This document shows, in pieces, positions 43,287-52,680 of a DNA stretch of 64,000 nt (the first letter of the stretch is position 1; each line of letters begins with the position of its first letter). A model generated the notes under the pieces. That model ran no database searches, was not told where the DNA came from, and saw only the letters and a program-made list of their open reading frames with translations. Both the position numbers and the translations under genes were made by a program. This DNA is from Oscillospiraceae bacterium (GTDB taxonomy: Bacteria > Bacillota > Clostridia > Oscillospirales > Ruminococcaceae), in assembly GCA_024404915.1 (NCBI GenBank), contig JAKSPJ010000005.1, forward strand, positions 1 to 64,000, in the 5' to 3' direction.

Positions 43287-43817
43287 ATGGTTCTTTTAGG
43301 TTATATCTTTACCATTCTGAATTATGCATGCTATTGTTTCAGCAGATTTCTGAAAGACAAAAAAAATATGCTGGTATTTGATATCATCGCCAAACTGCTG
43401 ACAGTCGCAGGACTTTACTGCCTGCAGTCTCTGACAGGGGCATATAATATGATGGTTGCAATGCTGGTACTATGTACTGCCAGATACAAAGAAAGCCATG
43501 AAGAACAGTTCTCTCATTTCGGAAAAACCGCCTTTTATCTGCTTTTTGAAACTGCCTATATTCTGGTCATGGTTTTCACCTTCAAGGGGTTTTCTTCCCT
43601 TCTGATTACACTGACATCCAGTATTACCCTGTGCAGCATCTGGTGGATGCCGCCGCAGAAAATGAGACTCATCGGCAGCGGAAACAGTGTTCTGTTCCTG
43701 ATGTATCAGATCAGCATCAAAAACTGGGCAGGATTGCTGGAGCTCCTGGTTCTGGCTTCCAATGTAACCTCTTATCTCAAATACCGGCGGTCTGCCCGAC
43801 AAAATGCAGAAATATAA
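43287..43817 (+). CDS. YgjV-like inner membrane protein
   Basis: 176 residues with five or six hydrophobic spans (LLGYIFTILNYACYCFSRFL; FDIIAKLLTVAGLYCLQSL; FYLLFETAYILVMVFTF; LLITLTSSITLCSIWWM). The layout, with PPQKMRLIGSGNSVLFLMYQ followed by WAGLLELLVLASNVTSYL, fits the YgjV family, whose function is not known. 40 bases after prfC, probably co-transcribed. Confidence 0.65.
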   Translation: MVLLGYIFTILNYACYCFSRFLKDKKNMLVFDIIAKLLTVAGLYCLQSLTGAYNMMVAMLVLCTARYKESHEEQFSHFGKTAFYLLFETAYILVMVFTFKGFSSLLITLTSSITLCSIWWMPPQKMRLIGSGNSVLFLMYQISIKNWAGLLELLVLASNVTSYLKYRRSARQNAEI

Positions 43818-43909
43818 GATGTCTGTTCAGAATCACTTGTTTCAATGTAATAAAGAGTTCGCACCGTCCCCCGGCGTTCATGCAAATTATTGATTATATT
43901 TATCAAAAC

Positions 43910-43940
43910 AGGTGCCCATACATTGTATAGGCACCTTTCC
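43910..43940 (+). terminator. Probable terminator
   Basis: Stem AGGTGCC / GGCACCT (43910-43916, 43930-43936) with an inner ATA/TAT extension and a short T tract. Confidence 0.65.
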
Positions 43941-44050
43941 ATTTTCTTATTACGATATCTGCATATTTCCTTGTAACATGTTTTCGGCAATTTCAAAAAA
44001 GTGATTAACCCGAAAAAACAAAAACGGATGCTCTCTCACATTCGCTGTAT

Positions 44051-45040
44051 TTACGCCTCCAGAGCCTGGGGATACTGCTCCTCAATAATGGAAATGAAGC
44101 GGGACTGCACCGCATGGAAAACCATCTTGTCATCCCCGGGAACGGCATCTTTCCGAATCATGCCGCCTGCCATAAAGGCATGACCTCCGCCATTGCCCCA
44201 TTCACACAGCCCTGCCCTTGCAAGAGCACCGGCATCCACATCTGCACGTTCACTGCGGATGCTGAACTTATAGCCATCCTCACGCTTGGAATATACAATG
44301 GCAACTTCCACTTCAATCAGTGACAGCAGAAAATCACACAGGATTGCCACCAGAGCATCCGGGCAGCTGTAATCAATATGGGAAAAACCGACTTTGCCGT
44401 AAATACGGGTATTCTTGATGGATACTCCATAAGCCTGGAGGTCTTCAAATTCCATATTATTCGTTTCCAGCCGTGTCATCATATCCTGATTCACAAAGGG
44501 GAAAAGAAACCGGAACATATCCACATCAAATGCAGTGACACCTCTGCTGAACTGCAATGTATCCATACGCAGACCGTAGAGCAATGCAGTTGCCGTTTTA
44601 TCAGAGGGTACAAGCCCCAGCTCCTGATAATAGCTTGCTATGATAGACGCACAGGAGCCGGTTATGCGAATATCCTTATACTCATATGATACTTCTGTTC
44701 TGGTCGGATGATGATCCACCACAGCCAGTTCTTCTCCGACGAAATCTGTGGTATTGCCCGTGTTCTTCTGACAGTCTACCAGAATAATCATATCCTCCGG
44801 CTGCAGCTGTCCACGGATTTCATCGTGAGAATACATCTGAATATCCAGAAGATTCAGCATTTTGGTGCTGCTCAGTTTATCAATGGCTCCTTCATAACAA
44901 AGCTTTGTGGAAATTCCGCAGTGCTGCAAAAGATTCTGTAACGCAAATGCAGAGCCGATGGCATCCGGGTCCGGGAAATTGTGCGTCTGAATCCAGATAT
45001 TTCTGCCCTGACACAATGTAATCAAATCCTGAAAAGCCAT
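44051..45040 (-). CDS. DHH-DHHA1 family phosphoesterase (NrnA-like)
   Basis: 329 residues from the ATG at 45040 (AAGGAG upstream). DHH motifs: THNFPDPDAIGSAFALQ, LVDCQ, AVVDHHPTRTE; the DHHA1 substrate loop GNGGGHAFMAGGMI lies near the end. Relatives degrade nanoRNA, pAp or cyclic dinucleotide products such as pApA. Which of these applies cannot be told from sequence. Divergent from the polyamine operon. Confidence 0.87.
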   Translation of the reverse strand: MAFQDLITLCQGRNIWIQTHNFPDPDAIGSAFALQNLLQHCGISTKLCYEGAIDKLSSTKMLNLLDIQMYSHDEIRGQLQPEDMIILVDCQKNTGNTTDFVGEELAVVDHHPTRTEVSYEYKDIRITGSCASIIASYYQELGLVPSDKTATALLYGLRMDTLQFSRGVTAFDVDMFRFLFPFVNQDMMTRLETNNMEFEDLQAYGVSIKNTRIYGKVGFSHIDYSCPDALVAILCDFLLSLIEVEVAIVYSKREDGYKFSIRSERADVDAGALARAGLCEWGNGGGHAFMAGGMIRKDAVPGDDKMVFHAVQSRFISIIEEQYPQALEA

Positions 45041-45104
45041 AATATTGTTCTCCTTCTTTTCTTTCAGGCAGTATATCTCCGTGCAATACTGCCTCTCAGT
45101 TACC

Positions 45105-45134
45105 ATTATAATATAAATCTCCTTCTTTCGTCAA
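45105..45134 (-). promoter_or_regulatory. Sigma-A promoter of the DHH gene
   Basis: On the minus strand TTGACG (45134-45129), 18 bases, TATAAT (45110-45105). Its leader has a hairpin with arms GGCAGTAT / ATACTGCC. Confidence 0.7.
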
Positions 45135-45174
45135 GTCTTTTTTCAGATTTATGGAAAGAAAAATGCATTTTCTC

Positions 45175-45203
45175 TTGACAGTATGCGTGAGTTATGATAT
45201 AAT
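45175..45203 (+). promoter_or_regulatory. Consensus sigma-A promoter of the polyamine operon
   Basis: TTGACA (45175-45180), 17 bases, TATAAT (45198-45203). The leader to the speA start is about 135 bases. Confidence 0.85.
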
Positions 45204-45208
45204 CAATT

Positions 45209-45337
45209 ATGTATTTGAAAGGCAGTCTGCATTCGAATCATCTTCTTCCCGCCGTGACTGATTGTTATCTGTCGCCTTGGTACGATGGCTTCGTGCAGGA
45301 TGCTTTTTCTTTATTCCAGATAAAAAGGATCGGTTGA
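45209..45337 (+). CDS. Possible leader ORF before speA
   Basis: 42 codons from an ATG at the predicted transcription start, ending TGA eight bases before the speA ATG. It ends in LSPWYDGFVQDAFSLFQIKR. There is no ribosome site because the transcript would begin at or near the ATG. speA itself has only a weak ribosome site (GGTTGAGTG), so coupling is conceivable. It may equally be chance. Confidence 0.25.
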   Translation: MYLKGSLHSNHLLPAVTDCYLSPWYDGFVQDAFSLFQIKRIG

Positions 45338-45344
45338 GTGAAGC

Positions 45345-46793
45345 ATGAACCTTGAAAAGCAACAACGTGCCCCTGTTTACGAGGCATTGGAACGCCTGCG
45401 CCGTCAGAGAGTCGTTCCCTTTGATGTGCCGGGCCATAAACGTGGCCGTGGAAATCCGGAACTGGTGAAGCTTCTGGGAGAACAGTGCGTCGGCATTGAT
45501 GTGAATTCCATGAAGCCGCTGGATAATCTTTGCCACCCCGTTTCCGTGATTCGTGAAGCGGAAGAACTTGCCGCAGATGCCTTCGGTGCAGCCCATGCAT
45601 TCTTCATGGTGGGAGGTACGACCTCTGCTGTACAGAGTATGATTCTGTCCGCATGTAAGGCCGGACAAAAACTGATTGTCCCCCGAAATGTTCATAAGAG
45701 TGTGATTAATGCGCTTGTACTCTGCGGTGCAATCCCGGTATATGTCAATCCGGATGTACAGTCCCGCATCGGCATTGCACTCGGAATGGAACTTTCACAG
45801 GTGGAAAAGGCAATCAAGGAAAACCCGGATGCAGTTGCTGTTCTTGTGAATAATCCCACTTACTACGGAATCTGTTCCGATATCCGTTCAATTGTCCGTC
45901 TGGCACACGAACACGGTATGATGGTTCTGGCAGATGAAGCCCACGGAACACATTTCTATTTCAACGATGCACTGCCTGTTTCCGCAATGGCTGCCGGTGC
46001 GGATATGGCGGCGGTTTCCATGCATAAATCCGGCGGAAGCTTAACCCAAAGCTCCATTCTGCTTCTGAATCATGGAGTAAACGAGGGATATGTCCGTCAG
46101 ATTATCAATCTTACCCAGACGACGAGTGCCTCTTATCTCCTGATTTCCAGCCTGGATATTTCCCGTCGGAATCTGGCACTCCGAGGCGAAGAATCCTTTG
46201 CAAAGGTCATGAAAATTGCTGAGTACGCCAGAGAGGAAATCAATGAAATCGGCGGTTACTACGCCTACAGCTCCGAGCTTTGCAACGGCACAAGCTGTGT
46301 GGGCTATGATGTTACAAAGCTTTCAGTTTATACCAGAGATATCGGACTGGCTGGCATCGAAGTATATGACCTGCTGCGGGATGAATATGATATTCAGATT
46401 GAATTCGGCGATATCGGTAATATTCTGGCCTATATTTCCATTGGTGACCGCATGCAGGATATTGAACGTCTGGTGGGCGCACTTGCGGATATCAAGCGTC
46501 TGTATTCCTGTGATACGACCGGTATGCTGGATCAGGAATACATCGCACCCATGGTGGTCGCAACACCGCAGGAGGCTTTCTATGCAGATAAGGAAATGCT
46601 GCCGCTGACGCAGACAAAAGGACGTATCTGCTCAGAATTTGTAATGTGCTATCCCCCGGGTATCCCCATTCTGGCACCCGGTGAAATAATTACAGAAGAT
46701 ATTATCAATTACATTCGGTACGCCAAGGAAAAAGGCTGCTCCATGCAGGGTACGGAAGACCCGGATGTGGAGCATCTGAATGTACTGCGATAA
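45345..46793 (+). CDS. speA: Arginine decarboxylase (Orn/Lys/Arg decarboxylase, fold I)
   Basis: 482 residues, the length of the short Bacillus SpeA-type enzymes. It is PLP-dependent; the Schiff-base lysine lies in AAVSMHKSGGSLTQSS, with ADEAHGTHF upstream and VPFDVPGHKRGRG near the N-terminus. I favour arginine as substrate because the operon also encodes agmatine deiminase, which would use the agmatine formed; lysine or ornithine cannot be excluded from sequence. First of five tightly spaced genes. Confidence 0.88.
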   Translation: MNLEKQQRAPVYEALERLRRQRVVPFDVPGHKRGRGNPELVKLLGEQCVGIDVNSMKPLDNLCHPVSVIREAEELAADAFGAAHAFFMVGGTTSAVQSMILSACKAGQKLIVPRNVHKSVINALVLCGAIPVYVNPDVQSRIGIALGMELSQVEKAIKENPDAVAVLVNNPTYYGICSDIRSIVRLAHEHGMMVLADEAHGTHFYFNDALPVSAMAAGADMAAVSMHKSGGSLTQSSILLLNHGVNEGYVRQIINLTQTTSASYLLISSLDISRRNLALRGEESFAKVMKIAEYAREEINEIGGYYAYSSELCNGTSCVGYDVTKLSVYTRDIGLAGIEVYDLLRDEYDIQIEFGDIGNILAYISIGDRMQDIERLVGALADIKRLYSCDTTGMLDQEYIAPMVVATPQEAFYADKEMLPLTQTKGRICSEFVMCYPPGIPILAPGEIITEDIINYIRYAKEKGCSMQGTEDPDVEHLNVLR

Positions 46794-46806
46794 TAATGGA
46801 GGAAAA

Positions 46807-47670
46807 ATGGAATTCTGGTTTTCCGAACTGCATACGGATAATGTCAAGGCATCCATCCGATGTGAAAAACAATTGTACAGCGGACAAAGTGATTTCCAGC
46901 GCATTGATATTTTTGATTCCGCTGAATTCGGACGTTTTCTGGTCTCAAACGGAAGCGTGATTTTCTCTGAAAAAGATGAGTTTATCTATGATGAAATGAT
47001 TGTGCATGTGCCGATGGCGGTGCATCCGGATGTCAAACACGTTCTGGTCATCGGCGGCGGTGACGGCGGTGTTGCCCGTGAACTTTCTCATTACGATGAA
47101 ATCAAAACCATTGATGTGGTGGAACCGGATGAAATGTTTGTGGATGTGTGCAGGGAATACTTCCCTGACAATGCCAAGGGACTGGATGATCCAAGAGTCA
47201 CCATCTATAATCAGGACGGCCTTCGTGCACTGCGGACACGGCAAGGAGAATATGACCTGATTATCAATGATGCCACTGATCCATTTGGCCATACAGCAGG
47301 CCTGTTCACCAAGGAATTCTACGGCCTTTGCTACAAGGCACTGAAAGATGACGGCATCATGGTATATCAGCACGGCAGCCCCTTTTATGATGAAGATGAG
47401 GGTGCCTGTCAGTCCATGCACAAAAAGGCATACCGTGTATTCCCAATCTGCCGTGTGTATCAGGCACATATCCCCACCTGCCCCGCAGGCTACTGGCTGT
47501 TCGGTTTTGCTTCAAAAAAATATCATCCTCTGAATGATTTTGATGCAAAGCGTTGGAAAAAGCGGGGAATTCAGACCTGGTATTATACTACAAATCTGCA
47601 CACCGGTGCTTTTATGCTTCCGAAATATGTGGAAGACCTGATGGAAGATGCAGAGGACCGAAAAAAATAA
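46807..47670 (+). CDS. speE: Spermidine synthase (aminopropyltransferase)
   Basis: 287 residues from the ATG at 46807 (GGAGGA upstream). It moves an aminopropyl group from decarboxylated SAM to putrescine or a similar amine. Motifs: QRIDIFDSAEFGRFLVSNGS, HVLVIGGGDGGVAREL (nucleotide-binding), DVVEPDE, and NDATDPFGHTAGLFTKEFY with the catalytic Asp region. No speD gene for the donor is in this window. 13 bases after speA. Confidence 0.92.
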   Translation: MEFWFSELHTDNVKASIRCEKQLYSGQSDFQRIDIFDSAEFGRFLVSNGSVIFSEKDEFIYDEMIVHVPMAVHPDVKHVLVIGGGDGGVARELSHYDEIKTIDVVEPDEMFVDVCREYFPDNAKGLDDPRVTIYNQDGLRALRTRQGEYDLIINDATDPFGHTAGLFTKEFYGLCYKALKDDGIMVYQHGSPFYDEDEGACQSMHKKAYRVFPICRVYQAHIPTCPAGYWLFGFASKKYHPLNDFDAKRWKKRGIQTWYYTTNLHTGAFMLPKYVEDLMEDAEDRKK

Positions 47671-47697
47671 GGGTGTATTTGTTTAAGGAGGACTATT

Positions 47698-48963
47698 ATG
47701 AGCAAAGTATTGATTATCGGATGCGGCGGTGTTGCTTCCGTGGCAATTCAGAAATGCTGTCAGAATGACGCTGTTTTCTCTGAAATCTGCATTGCAAGCC
47801 GCACAGTCAGCAAATGCGACGCACTGAAGGCAAAAATTGAGGCAGAAGGAAAAACCAAAACAATCATCACCACTGCAGCTCTGGACGCTGACAACAAGGA
47901 TGAAGTCCTGGCTCTGATTCAGAGCTATCAGCCGGATGCTGTTCTGAATCTGGCTCTTCCCTACCAGGATCTGACCATTATGCAGGCCTGTCTGGAGGGC
48001 AATGTACACTATATTGATACTGCAAACTATGAGCCGGAGGATACCGATGATCCTGCATGGCGTGCAGTCTACGAGAAACGCTGTAAGGAGCTGGGCTTTA
48101 CTGCATATTTCGATTACTCCTGGCAGTGGGCATATCATGAGCAGTTTGAAAAGGCTGGTCTGACTGCTTTGTGCGGTTCCGGTTTTGACCCTGGAGTAAC
48201 CTCTGTTTTCACTGCATATGCGCTGAAGCACTACTTTGATGAGATTCACTATATTGATATTCTGGACTGCAACGGCGGCGATCACGGTTATCCCTTTGCA
48301 ACAAACTTCAACCCGGAAATCAATCTGCGTGAGGTGTCTGCAAACGGCTCTTACTGGGAAGACGGCCACTGGGTTGAAACAAAGCCCATGGAAATCAAGT
48401 ATGTCTATGATTTCCCGGAGGTCGGTACGAAAGATATGTATCTGCTCCATCACGAAGAAATCGAATCTCTGGCAAAGAATATTCCCAATGTAAAGCGTAT
48501 CCGTTTCTTTATGACCTTTGGCCAGAGCTATCTGACTCATATGAAGTGTCTGGAGAATGTGGGAATGCTCTCAACAACTCCTATTCGCTTCAATGATACA
48601 GAAATTGTGCCGATTCAGTTCCTGAAAGCGCTGCTGCCGGATCCTGCTTCTCTTGGTCCCCGCACTGTGGGCAAAACCAATATCGGCTGTATCTTTACCG
48701 GCATAAAAGACGGCAAGGAAAAGACAATTTATATCTATAATGTCTGCGACCACCAGGAATGCTATAAGGAACTCGGCTCCCAGGCAATTTCCTACACCAC
48801 AGGTGTTCCTGCCATGATTGGTGCTGCACTGGTTGCAAACGGCACATGGAGAAATGCAGGTGCCCGCACCATCGAAGAATTTGATCCGGATCCCTTTATG
48901 GATATGCTGAATCAGTGGGGTCTCCCCTGGGTTGTGGATGAGAATCCACAAATCGTGAAATAA
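47698..48963 (+). CDS. Carboxynorspermidine/carboxyspermidine dehydrogenase
   Basis: 421 residues of the saccharopine-dehydrogenase superfamily. Rossmann start VLIIGCGGVASVAIQK, then DAVLNLALPYQDLTIMQAC, and substrate-site stretches CGSGFDPGVTSVF and ILDCNGGDHGYPFATNFNPE, which are typical of CASDH/CANSDH. It condenses aspartate semialdehyde with putrescine (or diaminopropane) and reduces the imine with NADPH. The next gene encodes the matching decarboxylase and overlaps its stop by one base. Confidence 0.9.
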   Translation: MSKVLIIGCGGVASVAIQKCCQNDAVFSEICIASRTVSKCDALKAKIEAEGKTKTIITTAALDADNKDEVLALIQSYQPDAVLNLALPYQDLTIMQACLEGNVHYIDTANYEPEDTDDPAWRAVYEKRCKELGFTAYFDYSWQWAYHEQFEKAGLTALCGSGFDPGVTSVFTAYALKHYFDEIHYIDILDCNGGDHGYPFATNFNPEINLREVSANGSYWEDGHWVETKPMEIKYVYDFPEVGTKDMYLLHHEEIESLAKNIPNVKRIRFFMTFGQSYLTHMKCLENVGMLSTTPIRFNDTEIVPIQFLKALLPDPASLGPRTVGKTNIGCIFTGIKDGKEKTIYIYNVCDHQECYKELGSQAISYTTGVPAMIGAALVANGTWRNAGARTIEEFDPDPFMDMLNQWGLPWVVDENPQIVK

Positions 48964-50090
48964 TGCGTCGGGATGTATTGCCGACACCCTGTTATATCAT
49001 AGACGAAGCAAAGCTTCAGAGCAATCTGAAGCTTTTGCACTATGTGGAACAGGAGAGCGGCTGTCATATTTTGCTGGCACAGAAGGCATTTTCCTGCTTT
49101 GCAGTTTATCCCTTGATTGCGCAGTATCTGAGTGGTACAACGGCCAGTGGTTTATATGAAGCACGTCTGGGACATGAGGAATTCCGCAAGGAAAACCATG
49201 TATTCGCACCTGCCTATGAACCCGGAGAATTTGAAGAGCTTTGTCTGATTTGCGATCACATTCTGTTCAATTCCTTCAATCAGCTTGAGAAATATCGCTC
49301 CGTCTGGGAAAAAGCCAAGGTCAGCGTGGGCATTCGTGTCAACCCGGAGCATTCCACACAGGGAGACCACGCCATTTATGACCCCTGCGCACCCGGCTCA
49401 CGTCTCGGTGTCACAGCCGGCAATTTCCGACCGGATTTACTCAGCGGTGTGGAAGGACTGCATTTTCATACCCTCTGTGAGCAGAATTTTGATGACTTGC
49501 TTTCCACTTTTTCCGCCTTTGAAGAAAAATTCGGAAAGTATCTTTTGCAGATGAAATGGCTGAATCTGGGAGGCGGTCACCATATCACCCGTGAAGATTA
49601 TGACGTGGAAGGTCTCATTGCTCTGATTCGCAGAATTCGTGAAAAATATAATGTGGAGGTCTATCTGGAACCTGGTGAAGCCATTGCATTGCAGGCAGGC
49701 TGGCTGGATACGGAGGTCATGGACATTGTTGACAACGATATGAAAATTCTGATTCTGGATGCTTCGGCTGCCTGCCATATGCCAGATGTACTGGAAATGC
49801 CCTATCGGCCGCCGCTGAAGGATGCCGGACGGATTGGCGAAAAGCCATTTGGCTATCGGCTTTCCTCCCGCACATGCCTGGCAGGAGATGTCATCGGTGA
49901 CTACAGCTTCGACCATGAAATTCAGATTGGTGAACGTATTACCTTTGAGGATATGGCTATTTACTCAATGGTGAAAAATAATACGTTCAACGGAATGCCT
50001 CTGCCTGCCATCGCCATTCAGCATAAAGACGGCGACTGTCAGCTCATCAGACAATTTGGCTATGAGGATTTCAAATGCAGACTGTCTTAA
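48963..50090 (+). CDS. nspC: Carboxynorspermidine/carboxyspermidine decarboxylase
   Basis: 375 residues, fold III PLP enzyme. The PLP lysine is in ILLAQKAFSCFAVYP. Also visible are SGLYEARLG, FNSFNQLEKY, VGIRVNPEHS, RLGVTAGNF, GLHFHTLCEQNFDDL, the glycine loop NLGGGHHIT and LEPGEAIAL; the late active-site Cys lies in SRTCLAGDVIGDYSF. It decarboxylates carboxy(nor)spermidine to the triamine. Start is coupled to the previous stop as TAATG. Confidence 0.92.
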   Translation: MRRDVLPTPCYIIDEAKLQSNLKLLHYVEQESGCHILLAQKAFSCFAVYPLIAQYLSGTTASGLYEARLGHEEFRKENHVFAPAYEPGEFEELCLICDHILFNSFNQLEKYRSVWEKAKVSVGIRVNPEHSTQGDHAIYDPCAPGSRLGVTAGNFRPDLLSGVEGLHFHTLCEQNFDDLLSTFSAFEEKFGKYLLQMKWLNLGGGHHITREDYDVEGLIALIRRIREKYNVEVYLEPGEAIALQAGWLDTEVMDIVDNDMKILILDASAACHMPDVLEMPYRPPLKDAGRIGEKPFGYRLSSRTCLAGDVIGDYSFDHEIQIGERITFEDMAIYSMVKNNTFNGMPLPAIAIQHKDGDCQLIRQFGYEDFKCRLS

Positions 50091-50101
50091 AAGGAGATAC
50101 C

Positions 50102-51205
50102 ATGAACACACCAAAAACAGACGGATTCCATATGCCCGGAGAGTTTGAACCGCATCATGGCACAATTCTGATTTTCCCTGAACGACCGGGATCCTGGGCA
50201 AACGACGCAAAAGACGCAAGAAAAGCATTTGCACAGATTGCCGACAGACTCTCTCAATGCGAACAGGTCTATATGCTGGTCAATGACAGAACACAGGCAG
50301 CGGCAAAGGAAATGCTGTCCCCCGCTGTAAAACTGCTGAACATTGACACAGATGATGCCTGGGCACGGGATGTTGCCCCCACCTTTGTCAAGAATCCATT
50401 GGGTGAAATCAGGGGCATCTCCTGGCAGTTCAATGCCTGGGGCGGAGCATTTGACGGGCTGTACACTGACTATGAAAAGGATGACGCTGCTGCAGATGCC
50501 ATCTGCGAAGCACTGAATGTGCCATGCTATAATGCACGTCCCTTCGTGCTGGAGGGCGGTTCTATCCATTCGGACGGTGAAGGCACGATTCTTGTGACGG
50601 AAGCCTGTCTCCTCAGCAAGGGCAGAAATCCGCAGATGACAAAAGAACAAATCAGCCAATATCTTATGGAATATCTCGGGGCTGAAAAAATCATATGGAT
50701 TCCTTACGGCATTTTCAATGATGAAACTAATGAACATATTGACAATATTGCCGCATTTCTTGCACCTGGAAAAGTTGTTCTGGGCTGGTGTGAGGATGAA
50801 AATGATCCCCAGTATGCAATGTCAATGGCAGATTACAAAGTGTTATCCAATGAAACAGATGCCAGGGGCAGAAAACTGGAGATTGTAAAGCTGCCTGTTC
50901 CCCATCAGCCTGTATGCGTTACGGAAGCAGAATGCAGAGGTTATCTATTTGCCCCAGGTGAGGATACCAGAGAACCCGGTGAACGTCTGGCCGCATCCTA
51001 TGTGAATTTCTATTATGGGAATGACTGCGTTCTGGTGCCGCAGTTCGGGGGAATCTATTCCAAAGATGATGCAAAAGCCTGTGCCATATTACAGGCAGAA
51101 ATCCCGGAAAGAACGGTGGTTCCCATCCCTGCCCGTGCCATTCTTTTAGGAGGCGGAAATATTCACTGCATAACCCAGCAGATTCCATCCTCACAGTGTC
51201 TCTGA
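50102..51205 (+). CDS. aguA: Agmatine deiminase
   Basis: 367 residues from the ATG at 50102 (AAAGGAG upstream). It converts agmatine to N-carbamoylputrescine plus ammonia. Guanidine-group-modifying fold motifs: FHMPGEFEPHHGTILIFPER, DDAWARDVAPTF, VLEGGSIHSDGEGTILVTE, and the C-terminal nucleophile loop LGGGNIHCITQQIP (Cys). The following enzyme, N-carbamoylputrescine amidase (AguB), is not in the window. Confidence 0.94.
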   Translation: MNTPKTDGFHMPGEFEPHHGTILIFPERPGSWANDAKDARKAFAQIADRLSQCEQVYMLVNDRTQAAAKEMLSPAVKLLNIDTDDAWARDVAPTFVKNPLGEIRGISWQFNAWGGAFDGLYTDYEKDDAAADAICEALNVPCYNARPFVLEGGSIHSDGEGTILVTEACLLSKGRNPQMTKEQISQYLMEYLGAEKIIWIPYGIFNDETNEHIDNIAAFLAPGKVVLGWCEDENDPQYAMSMADYKVLSNETDARGRKLEIVKLPVPHQPVCVTEAECRGYLFAPGEDTREPGERLAASYVNFYYGNDCVLVPQFGGIYSKDDAKACAILQAEIPERTVVPIPARAILLGGGNIHCITQQIPSSQCL

Positions 51206-51337
51206 TATACTGCCTTTTCAGGCATTTATATGTGCTGCAAAAAAGTCCGGATCTCATTTTATTTTGCTGCATTGTCCGATTTAGAATGCTCTGTCTTGTT
51301 GAATTGTGAAAAAAATAAGAAAATATCACAAAAATAC

Positions 51338-51366
51338 TTGTAATTTATTTTGAAATGTGGTATAAT
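51338..51366 (+). promoter_or_regulatory. Sigma-A promoter before the acidic protein gene
   Basis: TTGTAA (51338-51343), 17 bases, TATAAT (51361-51366). The 130 bases between aguA and this promoter show no gene. Confidence 0.75.
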
Positions 51367-51448
51367 AACTGTACCAGGTCGATGCAGCCGCATGGGCATC
51401 GGTCAGGAAGTATGCTTTTATCACCTTGCGGAGAAAGAGGAGTGACTT

Positions 51449-51772
51449 ATGAAGAAACTTACCGGTCTTGCACTTTTTGCCGCAGCTGCTGCCGGCGCTG
51501 CTGCTGCTATTATGATTTTGAAGCGCCGTCAGGATGAAGCTTGCTGCAGATATGATGCAGATGACTTTGATGATGATGACGATTTCTTCTGTGAGGATTG
51601 CGGTGTTTGCAACGATGATCTCACCGAGGAAAATGATGAAACCCCGAATGCAGACGAATTCGCTGATGAGCTGGAAAAGGTTTCCGGTGAAGTTGAAGCT
51701 GCAGCAGAAACCGCTGTTGATGAGGAAGCAGAAGAAGCTGCTGACACTGAAAAAACAGAGGAAAAAGAGTAA
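51449..51772 (+). CDS. Small membrane-anchored acidic protein
   Basis: 107 residues, GAGGAG before the ATG. One N-terminal hydrophobic span rich in Ala (LALFAAAAAGAAAAIMIL) ends in KRRQ, then a strongly acidic tail (DDFDDDDDF, and EEAEEAADTEKTEEKE) with a small Cys cluster (CEDCGVC). The layout is like YtxH-type stress proteins in general shape only. First gene of the run that leads into ttcA. Confidence 0.65.
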   Translation: MKKLTGLALFAAAAAGAAAAIMILKRRQDEACCRYDADDFDDDDDFFCEDCGVCNDDLTEENDETPNADEFADELEKVSGEVEAAAETAVDEEAEEAADTEKTEEKE

Positions 51773-51837
51773 TTGTTTTACGGATGAATGGGGCGGCAGG
51801 CATCTGCTGTCCCATTTTTTATGGATAAGGGTTGATT

Positions 51838-52680
51838 ATGCAAAAGATATTAAGTTACTTTCGCCGGGCTGTTCAGGAATATGATTTGATTGAAGATGGC
51901 GATGTAATTGCAGTCGGTGTTTCCGGTGGAAAGGACAGCCTGTTATTATTGGCAGCATTGCAGGCTTTTCAGAAATTCGGGCTGTATGATTACAAAATCA
52001 TCGGAATCACGCTGGATCCACAGTTTCAGGGCGTTTCCACGGATTACTCCCCCGTCATGGAATTCTGTCAGTCCCTGGGCGTAGAATATCATGTTGTGCC
52101 GACAGAAATCGGAAAAATCGTATTCGATATCAGAAATGAAAAGCACCCTTGCAGCCTTTGTGCAAAAATGCGCAGAGGTGCTTTGCATGATAAAGCCAAA
52201 GAATTCGGCTGCAATAAACTTGCACTGGGACATCATAACGACGATGCCATCGAAACATTTATGATGAATCTTTTCATCGAGGGCAGAATCGGATGCTATG
52301 CACCTAAATCTTATCTCTCACGAAAAGACCTCACACTGATACGTCCGCTGAGTTTCGTGCCGGAAAAGGAAATCATACGGGTGGCGAAAAAACAGATTCC
52401 CCAGGTGGTCAAATCCAAATGTCCTGTAGATGGCCATACTATGAGAGAAAGCATGAAGGATTTTATCCGTGAGCAGGAACGCAATGCCCCCGGATTCAAG
52501 AAACGTATCTTCGGCGCATTTTGCAGGGCAAATATTGACGGCTGGGGCGGAAAAACCTATTTCCGTGACCTGGTGGAGGACCACCCTGCCTCAAACGGGA
52601 AAGCAGAACGATATCATTTGCTGGAACAGGAAATCGCACGCAGATTGAAGGAAGGTCAATATGAAAATCTTGGGAATTGA
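51838..52680 (+). CDS. ttcA: tRNA 2-thiolation protein, TtcA family
   Basis: 280 residues from the ATG at 51838. PP-loop ATPase with VGVSGGKDSLLLL, then the iron-sulfur/thiol site HPCSLCAKMRRGAL (CxxC), GHHNDDAIETFMMN and SKCPVDGHT. TtcA makes 2-thiocytidine at tRNA position 32; related TtuA-type enzymes thiolate U54. The last 20 bases overlap tsaD. Confidence 0.87.
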   Translation: MQKILSYFRRAVQEYDLIEDGDVIAVGVSGGKDSLLLLAALQAFQKFGLYDYKIIGITLDPQFQGVSTDYSPVMEFCQSLGVEYHVVPTEIGKIVFDIRNEKHPCSLCAKMRRGALHDKAKEFGCNKLALGHHNDDAIETFMMNLFIEGRIGCYAPKSYLSRKDLTLIRPLSFVPEKEIIRVAKKQIPQVVKSKCPVDGHTMRESMKDFIREQERNAPGFKKRIFGAFCRANIDGWGGKTYFRDLVEDHPASNGKAERYHLLEQEIARRLKEGQYENLGN

